A stretch of 5,250 bases of DNA, taken from assembly GCA_017613485.1 (NCBI GenBank), contig JAGADS010000275.1:1-5250 (forward strand). The letters run 5' to 3'. Position numbers and translations under genes: made by a program. Positions 1 to 5,250 of this stretch are shown here, piece by piece (within the stretch, counting starts at the first letter, position 1; every line of letters begins with the position of its first letter). The notes under the pieces were generated by a model. It saw nothing but the letters and a program-made list of their open reading frames with translations, had not been told where the DNA came from and did no database searches. The DNA comes from Treponema sp. (GTDB taxonomy: Bacteria > Spirochaetota > Spirochaetia > Treponematales > Treponemataceae).

Positions 1-1742
1 ACGGACTATATTTCTCAAGACCGGGTAACGGCGTATGCCATCAGGTTCATATCGAGCATTTCGGTAAACCGGGAAAGACCCTCCTTGGCTCTGACAGTCA
101 TACTCCTACAGGCGGTGGAATCGGCATGATTTCAATTGGTGCAGGCGGAATCGATGTTGCTGTTGCCATGGGTGGCGGTGCATTTCATCTTGCAATGCCA
201 AAAATCTTTGGTGTAAAGCTTTCCGGTACACTCAGGAAGGGTGTCGGTGCAAAGGATATCATTCTTGAGGTACTGCGTCACGAGAGCGTAAAGGGCGGTG
301 TAGGTGCCATCTACGAGTACTTTGGCGAGGGTGTGGAGGCTCTTACGGTTCCGCAGAGGGCAACAGTCACGAACATGGGTGCTGAGCTTGGGGCAACATG
401 CTCAATCTTCCCCTCTGACCAGACGACGAAAAACTTCCTTTCAAGCATGGGACGTGTTCAGGACTGGACAGAGCAGAAGGCAGATGAAGGTGCGGTTTAC
501 GACAAAGTGATAGAGATAGACCTTTCAAGCCTTAAGCCTCTTGCGGCATGTCCCCATTCTCCGGACAACGTAAAGGATGTTGATTCCCTCAAAGATATAA
601 AGGTAAGCCAGGTTGCCATCGGAAGCTGTACAAACTCTTCTCTTGATGATCTTGCATCAGTTGCGGCCATTGTACGCGGAAAGCATATTGCACCGGGTGT
701 TGAGGCAGGAATCGCTCCAGGTAGCCGTACAACTCTTCTTATGGCAGATAAGGCAGGAATTCTTGGAGACCTTATCAGGGCAGGTTTCCGCATTCTGGAA
801 AGTGCTTGCGGTCCATGTATCGGTATGGGATTCGCACCAAACTCAGAGGGTGTGTCACTGCGTACATTCAACAGGAACTTTAAGGGACGCTCTGGAACAG
901 CCGATGCCTCTATTTACCTTGTAAGCCCGGAGACAGCAGCCGCTTCTGCCATTACAGGATATATAACAGATCCGACATCTCTGGATTACTCAGACCCGGC
1001 ATATACAGATCAGGGACGTATTTCTTTGCTTGAGGGAAAATTTGATTCACTTCCGATGGACGAAATCACACAGGATGCTCAGGATACAGGCATGCTGATT
1101 GCTCCTCTTGATGAGAAGGAGGCCGCTTCCGTGGAGATACTGCGTGGTCCCAACATCAAGCCGTGTCCGCCATGCAAGCCATGTGAGGATAATCTTAAGC
1201 TTCCTGTATTGCTCAAGGCACAGAACAATGTCTCCACCGACGATATCATGCCTGCCGGTACAAAGGTTCTTCCTTTCCGCTCAAATATACCGGAGATAAG
1301 CAAGTTCACCTACGAGCGTCTTGATCCGGACTTTTACAAGAAAGCCGAGGCAATCAATTTCAGCGGATGCTTTGTTGTGGGAGGCGAGAACTTTGGTCAG
1401 GGATCCAGCCGTGAGCATGCAGCACTTGGACCGATGTATCTTGGAGTACGCGCTGTAATCACAAAGAGTTTTGCACGCATTCACAAGGCAAACCTGATTA
1501 ACTACGGAATCATTCCTATAACATTCAAGAATCCTGATGACTATGATAAGATCTCGGCAGGAGACACAATCGAGCTTACAGGAATTTTTGACAGCCTTAA
1601 GAACGGCACTTCATTCAACATTATCCTTCATTCAAATGCTGGAGACACTAAGATTGAAGGCGTAAACGACCTGGATGAAAGAAGCCGTACTATCCTGCTT
1701 CAGGGTGGACTGGCTGCCTACACAAGAAACGGCGGTCAGTAA
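1..1742 (+). CDS. acn: Aconitate hydratase, Aquifex-type (5' partial)
   Basis: Aconitase interconverts citrate and isocitrate through cis-aconitate in the cytoplasmic TCA cycle, using a [4Fe-4S] cluster. The frame is open from base 3, the first complete codon, so the gene enters from the left. The ATG at 126 is internal, because the family-typical RPGNGVCHQVH and GSDSHTPTGGG stretches lie upstream of it. The visible part is 579 residues. From remembered family members of about 650-670 residues, roughly 85-90 N-terminal residues are missing. Numbering from base 3, H13, D31 and H33 match active-site residues of mitochondrial aconitase. Cluster ligands are C209 (GSCTNS), C269 and C272 (CGPC). 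R291 and R296 follow, then the swivel domain with R426 (FRSN), the GSSREHAA loop (S468, S469, R470) and SFARIHKANLINYGI. The LAACPHSPDNV stretch and single-chain layout point to the Aquifex-type subgroup rather than AcnA or AcnB. An unusual CPPCKPC cluster sits in the linker before the swivel domain. Nothing looks broken. The stop overlaps the next start. Confidence 0.96.
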   Translation, partial: GLYFSRPGNGVCHQVHIEHFGKPGKTLLGSDSHTPTGGGIGMISIGAGGIDVAVAMGGGAFHLAMPKIFGVKLSGTLRKGVGAKDIILEVLRHESVKGGVGAIYEYFGEGVEALTVPQRATVTNMGAELGATCSIFPSDQTTKNFLSSMGRVQDWTEQKADEGAVYDKVIEIDLSSLKPLAACPHSPDNVKDVDSLKDIKVSQVAIGSCTNSSLDDLASVAAIVRGKHIAPGVEAGIAPGSRTTLLMADKAGILGDLIRAGFRILESACGPCIGMGFAPNSEGVSLRTFNRNFKGRSGTADASIYLVSPETAAASAITGYITDPTSLDYSDPAYTDQGRISLLEGKFDSLPMDEITQDAQDTGMLIAPLDEKEAASVEILRGPNIKPCPPCKPCEDNLKLPVLLKAQNNVSTDDIMPAGTKVLPFRSNIPEISKFTYERLDPDFYKKAEAINFSGCFVVGGENFGQGSSREHAALGPMYLGVRAVITKSFARIHKANLINYGIIPITFKNPDDYDKISAGDTIELTGIFDSLKNGTSFNIILHSNAGDTKIEGVNDLDERSRTILLQGGLAAYTRNGGQ

Positions 1743-2668
1743 TGAACATGGAGGCTTTTATCCTCGGATGCGGTGGAATGCTTCCGCTTCCGTACAGGCA
1801 TTTGACTTCCGTTCTGCTCAGGCGTGACGGGGACCTTTTCCTTTTTGACGGAGGGGAGGGAACCCAGGTATCATTGCGCAGGCTTAACTTAAAGTGGAAA
1901 AAGATAAATGCCATCTTTGTATCGCACACCCATGCAGACCATGTTACGGGGCTTCCGGGAATCCTTATGCTTTCGTCTCAGGTGGACAGGACAGAGCCTC
2001 TTTACATTTACGGGCCTCCAAAAATCAGGGAATATATCGAGACAAGCCGTCAGGTTCTTGACATGTACATAAATTATCCTATCGAAGTTCATGAGATTAC
2101 CGCTCCATGTGACGTCTATCAGGGTGACGGTTTCAAGGTAAGGGCATTCCCGCTTGAGCATACAAAAACATGCGTAGGCTATACTCTTGAGGAAGAAGAC
2201 AGACCAGGTGAGTTTAATCCAGATGAAGCCCAGCGACTGAAGGTTCCACGTGGACCGTTGTGGGGAAAGCTTCAGCACGGAGAGGCTGTTGCCAATGAGG
2301 ATGGAGAATTGATTCAACCAGAGCAGGTTGTGGGTAAAAACAGAAAGGGAAGAAAATTCAGTTTTGTTACGGACACAGTTTATCTTCCGACGATAGCAAA
2401 AGAGGTTTCGGATTCTGATCTTTTAATATGCGAGGGTATGTTTGCGGATGACTGTGAGGATCAGGCGGCAGAGAAAAAACACATGACAGCCCGTCAGGCG
2501 GCCACTATTGCCCGGGATTCAAAATCAAAACGGATGGCAATGATTCACTATAGCCCGAGATATACCGACCGCGACCTTGATCTTCTTCTTGCGCAGGCAC
2601 AGGAAGTCTATCCAAATGCAGAATTGTGCCGTGACCGAAAAAGATTTGAAATCCCCTATGTGGAATAA
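1742..2668 (+). CDS. rnz: Ribonuclease Z (tRNA 3' processing endonuclease)
   Basis: RNase Z is a zinc-dependent metallo-beta-lactamase-fold endonuclease that trims the 3' trailer of precursor tRNAs in the cytoplasm. The 308 residues fit the usual bacterial length of just over 300. All expected metal ligands are visible: the HTHADH motif at 62-67 (H62, H64, D66, H67), H140 in PLEHT, D211 in FVTDT and H269 in MIHYSPRY. H247 in HMTA matches the conserved catalytic-region histidine. Residues about 150-205, including DRPGEF and GPLWGKL, correspond to the flexible arm that grips the tRNA in long-form bacterial enzymes such as that of Bacillus subtilis. The ATG at 1742 overlaps the aconitase stop (TAATG), suggesting translational coupling. 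GGCGG at 1731-1735 is a plausible weak ribosome site. A second ATG at 1748 (third residue) is equally possible, because the family's conserved start is close to the EAFILGCGG segment. No frameshift or missing residue is seen. Confidence 0.96.
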   Translation: MNMEAFILGCGGMLPLPYRHLTSVLLRRDGDLFLFDGGEGTQVSLRRLNLKWKKINAIFVSHTHADHVTGLPGILMLSSQVDRTEPLYIYGPPKIREYIETSRQVLDMYINYPIEVHEITAPCDVYQGDGFKVRAFPLEHTKTCVGYTLEEEDRPGEFNPDEAQRLKVPRGPLWGKLQHGEAVANEDGELIQPEQVVGKNRKGRKFSFVTDTVYLPTIAKEVSDSDLLICEGMFADDCEDQAAEKKHMTARQAATIARDSKSKRMAMIHYSPRYTDRDLDLLLAQAQEVYPNAELCRDRKRFEIPYVE

Positions 2669-2671
2669 AAT

Positions 2672-3403
2672 ATGCAGGAAAGTGTAGTAATAAAGTCATT
2701 TACCAAGATTTACGGTAAAAAGGGCGCTGAGAGGAAAGCTTGTGACAATGTGGATTTTGAGGCGGTCTCTGGTTCTGTTACAGGAATACTTGGGCCAAAC
2801 GGTGCAGGAAAATCAACATTGCTCAAGGCGGCAGGTGGAATAGTTTATCCTACAGAAGGTACGGTTACAGTCGCTGGTTTTACAGACCTCAAGGACATAC
2901 GTGCGGTAACGGGTAATGTTCCCGAGTTTCCTCATCTTGACGGAAAACTTACAGTAAAGGAAGCTCTGACTCAGAATATTTACCTTCATGGATATAAGCA
3001 AAAAGACTTGGACCGTCTGCTGTCTGCTGCGATTAAGGCTTCTGACCTTGATGATGTGTTGTATCAGAAAATATCATCCCTTTCCAAAGGTTATACACAG
3101 CGTGTAAGCTTTGCACTTGCAGTTTCATTTGATCCCAAGGTTCTTATTCTTGATGAATTCTCCGGTGGACTTGATCCTGCTCAAATTGTAAAAATTAGGC
3201 GGTCAATTAAAAAACTTGCGGAAAAAAAGATTGTAATTCTTTCAACTCATTTAATCCAGGAAGCGGAATCCCTGTGTGACTATATTTACGTGATGAATAA
3301 CGGTCATGTTGCAGCCAGGGGAACAAAAGAGGAAATCGTCAGGGAAACAGGCTGTCAGAATCTTGAAAAGGCATTCCTCAAGTTGACGGGGGCAGAGAAT
3401 TGA
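2672..3403 (+). CDS. ABC transporter ATP-binding protein, GldA/ABC-2 type
   Basis: This is the cytoplasmic ATPase of an ABC transporter, expected to power the membrane protein encoded just downstream. Its 243 residues form one nucleotide-binding domain. Visible motifs are Walker A GPNGAGKST at 41-49, a Q-loop region around VPE at 83-85 (Glu where many families have Gln, common in ABC-2-type ATPases), the signature LSKGYTQRV at 137-145, Walker B VLILDE at 157-162, the D-loop GGLDP at 165-169 and the switch histidine H193 in LSTHLIQEAE. The residues after Walker B are FSGG instead of the usual PTSG, a mild variant. The nearest named families are GldA of Bacteroidetes and the CcmA/NatA-like ATPases of ABC-2 exporters. 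The start lies 3 bases after the RNase Z stop, with a weak GGA at 2662-2664 as ribosome site. The stop overlaps the next gene's TTG start by 4 bases, supporting an obligate partnership. The substrate cannot be read from the ATPase. Confidence 0.95.
   Translation: MQESVVIKSFTKIYGKKGAERKACDNVDFEAVSGSVTGILGPNGAGKSTLLKAAGGIVYPTEGTVTVAGFTDLKDIRAVTGNVPEFPHLDGKLTVKEALTQNIYLHGYKQKDLDRLLSAAIKASDLDDVLYQKISSLSKGYTQRVSFALAVSFDPKVLILDEFSGGLDPAQIVKIRRSIKKLAEKKIVILSTHLIQEAESLCDYIYVMNNGHVAARGTKEEIVRETGCQNLEKAFLKLTGAEN
3388..3392 (+). promoter_or_regulatory. Ribosome binding site for the TTG-started gene
   Basis: Five consecutive G bases, followed by CAGAG, end 7 bases before the TTG at 3400. This is a purine-rich, Shine-Dalgarno-like stretch at normal spacing, inside the end of the ATPase gene. 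It helps decide the start. The frame has no ATG until 3655, which is after two predicted membrane segments, and an in-frame stop at 3364 limits any upstream extension. Confidence 0.5.
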
Positions 3404-5250
3404 AGCAGCTTTACAAAAAATATCTTTATAAATATGCAATCAACCCCTTTACATATCTTATATGTGCCTTATTCATTTTATATTCGATTATTCAGTTTTT
3501 TGTATTCCATCATTTTTTCGGAGAGACAGGAACAACAGATCTGCATCAGTTTTTTTCTGCCATTCCTTATATATGTATTTTTGTAATCCCAACGCTGGGT
3601 TCTTTTGTGGCATTCTCTGAGGATGAGCTTTATCTGCCGTCGTCCTCTCTTGCAATGGTTTCGGCAAAGATCCTTTCGCTTCTGACTGTTGTTGGCATTT
3701 CCCTTGTCCTTATGCTTGTCGTGCCTGTCACAGTCTCTTTCTATGGTGACGTTGATGTCTCTTCATTGTTCACTTCTTATTTTGTGTTGATTCTCTACTT
3801 CTTGTGCTCAACTTCACTTGCTGTGTTCATATTTACTGCTGTCTCAATAACAGGTTTTGCATTTGTAATCTGTGCCCTTGTTCTTGCGGCTGTAAACAGT
3901 CTTCATCTTGTTGCGCTTTATATAAATCCTAATTCATTTGTCGTTTCTGTCGCAAAGTTTTTCTCTTTTGCATGGCATTTTGACGCAGCCGGAAAAGGTC
4001 TCCTTGATAGCCGTGACGTTATTTTCTTTCTTGCTGCATTTTTCCTTTTTGCTTACATTGCCATTTATTCACTTGAAAAAAAGAGGGATAATAATTCAGC
4101 TTTTGTAAGGATTCTAAACGCTTTATTCTTTGCAATGATTGTTCTTGTTTGCCTAAACTCTTACAGGTTCTATACAAGAATAGACACGACAAGCGATCAT
4201 TCATATTCTGTGGGTAACTTCAGCAGGGTTTTGCTTGATGAAATAAATGAGCCCCTTGACATCACACTATATCAAAGCTCCTCATTAAGAAACCTTTATC
4301 CTCAGGTTCAGGATGCGGAGGATTATCTTTCTGAATATGCAGGACGCTCATCTTTTGTCTCTTACAGACGACTTGATCCCGATAAAGAAGATTTAGTCTC
4401 TACGCTTGAATCCTATGGCGTTCAGGGGCAGCCGATTCAGGAGTCCGGGAAAAACTCTTATTCCCTTGTGTATTCTGCCATCGTCATTTCTTATTTAGGT
4501 CAGGTTGAGGTAATTCCATTTGTTCTTTCTGCTGATACTCTTGAGTATGATTTGGATTCCCGCATACAGAGGCTTGTAAGGAATAAGACACGAATTGTTC
4601 AGATTGTAATTGGAAACGGTTTGTCACTGGAGCAGGATTATTCTTATGTAACTCCATATCTTGAGTCGCAGGGATTTTCATTGGTGCAGACATACATGCC
4701 GTCTCTCTCGTATCCTGAGGCAGGGCAGATGCCATTTTCACTTTATCAGAATATACCCCTTATTGTCCTTGGAACAGCACATTTTATGCCGGAGGATGCA
4801 GATGCATTGGTTAAGTTCATTCAAAATGGTGGAAAGGCCTTTATAGCAACTTCCCCATATACTGTTGACATAAAGAATGACTGGTCTGTTGTACCTCTTG
4901 AAGATTATGTCGTATACAGGCTGCAGGAGCTTGGTGTTTATTATCGTGACACATTGACCGCGGATATCTCAAATTTCAGGATTACGCTTTACGGTGATAC
5001 TGATGCAGATGGAAATCCAGTTACTGCAAAAACTGAATATATAAATTACTCCTTGTGGCCTGTCCTCTTGACCCAGAAAAATGCACCAACAGGGCTTACT
5101 GTATTCTGGCCGAGTGCAATTGATATTGATAAAGAAGTTTCCGCTGATTTCGATTTCATCCCTGAGCCTTATCTTGTTACATCAAGCTCAGCATGGCAGA
5201 TGGAGAAGATAGACGGACAGTTCATAACAGATCCCTTTATTTGCGAGAAA
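3400..5250 (+). CDS. ABC-2-like permease fused to GldG-like domain (3' partial)
   Basis: This gene is open for all 617 codons from the TTG at 3400 to the right edge, checked codon by codon with no stop. The TTG overlaps the ATPase stop (TTGA), and a G-rich ribosome site precedes it. The N-terminal part has about six hydrophobic segments, near residues 17-36, 51-72, 91-112, 127-148, 152-174 and 206-225. It opens with KYAINPFTYLICALFIL, which resembles the start of GldF/ABC-2 permeases. A seventh segment near 238-254 leads into RIDTTSDHSYSVGNFSRVLL, the GldG-type juxtamembrane pattern (Arg-x-Asp, then Tyr-Ser, then a leucine-rich helix). The following hydrophilic part should be extracytoplasmic. 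It includes LIVLGTAHFMPEDADALVKF with FIQNGGKAFIAT at about 454-477, typical of the GldG/ABC auxiliary domain. GldG proteins usually end with a further membrane helix, which would lie past the edge. With the upstream ATPase it should form a complete transporter-like complex. The role and substrate are unknown. Gliding is not implied. Confidence 0.88.
   Translation, partial: MKQLYKKYLYKYAINPFTYLICALFILYSIIQFFVFHHFFGETGTTDLHQFFSAIPYICIFVIPTLGSFVAFSEDELYLPSSSLAMVSAKILSLLTVVGISLVLMLVVPVTVSFYGDVDVSSLFTSYFVLILYFLCSTSLAVFIFTAVSITGFAFVICALVLAAVNSLHLVALYINPNSFVVSVAKFFSFAWHFDAAGKGLLDSRDVIFFLAAFFLFAYIAIYSLEKKRDNNSAFVRILNALFFAMIVLVCLNSYRFYTRIDTTSDHSYSVGNFSRVLLDEINEPLDITLYQSSSLRNLYPQVQDAEDYLSEYAGRSSFVSYRRLDPDKEDLVSTLESYGVQGQPIQESGKNSYSLVYSAIVISYLGQVEVIPFVLSADTLEYDLDSRIQRLVRNKTRIVQIVIGNGLSLEQDYSYVTPYLESQGFSLVQTYMPSLSYPEAGQMPFSLYQNIPLIVLGTAHFMPEDADALVKFIQNGGKAFIATSPYTVDIKNDWSVVPLEDYVVYRLQELGVYYRDTLTADISNFRITLYGDTDADGNPVTAKTEYINYSLWPVLLTQKNAPTGLTVFWPSAIDIDKEVSADFDFIPEPYLVTSSSAWQMEKIDGQFITDPFICEK

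Noticed and set aside
497..871. Minus-strand open frame of 124 codons
   Set aside because: It lies wholly antisense to the conserved aconitase core, including the cluster-binding region, and its translation has no recognisable domain.
613..924. Plus-strand 103-codon frame inside aconitase
   Set aside because: It is in a different frame across the GSCTNS and CGPC regions of aconitase; the conserved protein explains the sequence and this frame shows no domain.
126..1742. ATG at 126 as the true aconitase start
   Set aside because: The same frame is open to the left edge and encodes conserved aconitase sequence (RPGNG, CHQVH, DSHTPTGGG) before this ATG, so it is an internal methionine of a truncated gene.
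1889..2317. Minus-strand open frame of 142 codons
   Set aside because: It is antisense to the RNase Z catalytic region, with no recognisable family and no independent gene context.
2666..2674. Promoter or terminator between RNase Z and the ATPase
   Set aside because: Only three bases separate the genes, and no hairpin with a T run or recognisable promoter boxes were seen around the junction.
3232..3238. Run of seven A bases as a slippage or frameshift site
   Set aside because: The ATPase frame continues normally through it into the expected STH switch motif, so there is no sign of programmed or accidental shifting.
4484..4741. Minus-strand 85-codon frame, and the nearby plus-strand 61-codon frame at 4661-4846
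   Set aside because: Both lie within the uninterrupted GldG-like frame and look like chance shadows of it.

Overview
The window is a tightly packed stretch of four genes, all on the + strand, from what looks like a bacterial chromosome. Both ends are cut. The gene at the left edge lacks its 5' end and the gene at the right edge lacks its 3' end. The best guess for the source is a spirochaete, probably a host-associated Treponema. This rests on remembered resemblance of the RNase Z and of the fused permease/GldG protein to treponemal proteins, so it is moderate confidence and inference only. No rRNA, marker gene or mobile element in the window confirms it.

Layout: (1) from the left edge to 1742, most of an Aquifex-type monomeric aconitase, with all three iron-sulfur cluster cysteines and the C-terminal swivel domain present; (2) 1742-2668, a full-length RNase Z, the tRNA 3'-end endonuclease, whose start overlaps the aconitase stop by one base (TAATG); (3) 2672-3403, a full-length ABC-transporter ATPase of the GldA/ABC-2 type, three bases after the RNase Z stop; (4) 3400 to the right edge, a long open frame starting at TTG inside the ATPase stop (TTGA overlap). 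It encodes a polytopic ABC-2-like membrane domain fused to a GldG-like extracytoplasmic domain. A search limited to ATG starts and closed frames misses this fourth gene.

How they work together: genes 3 and 4 are clearly a pair, with an ATPase coupled to a one-piece permease/auxiliary subunit. They resemble the GldA-GldF-GldG set of Bacteroidetes, but nothing here indicates gliding and the substrate is unknown. Aconitase and RNase Z have no obvious functional link to that transporter. Their spacing suggests one polycistronic message with translational coupling. There is no intergenic space longer than 3 bases, so no internal promoter or terminator is visible. The promoter and terminator of the unit must lie outside the window.

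The membrane gene is visibly richer in A and T (many TTT, CTT and TCT codons) than the aconitase. Its hydrophobic composition largely explains this, so it is not good evidence of transfer.
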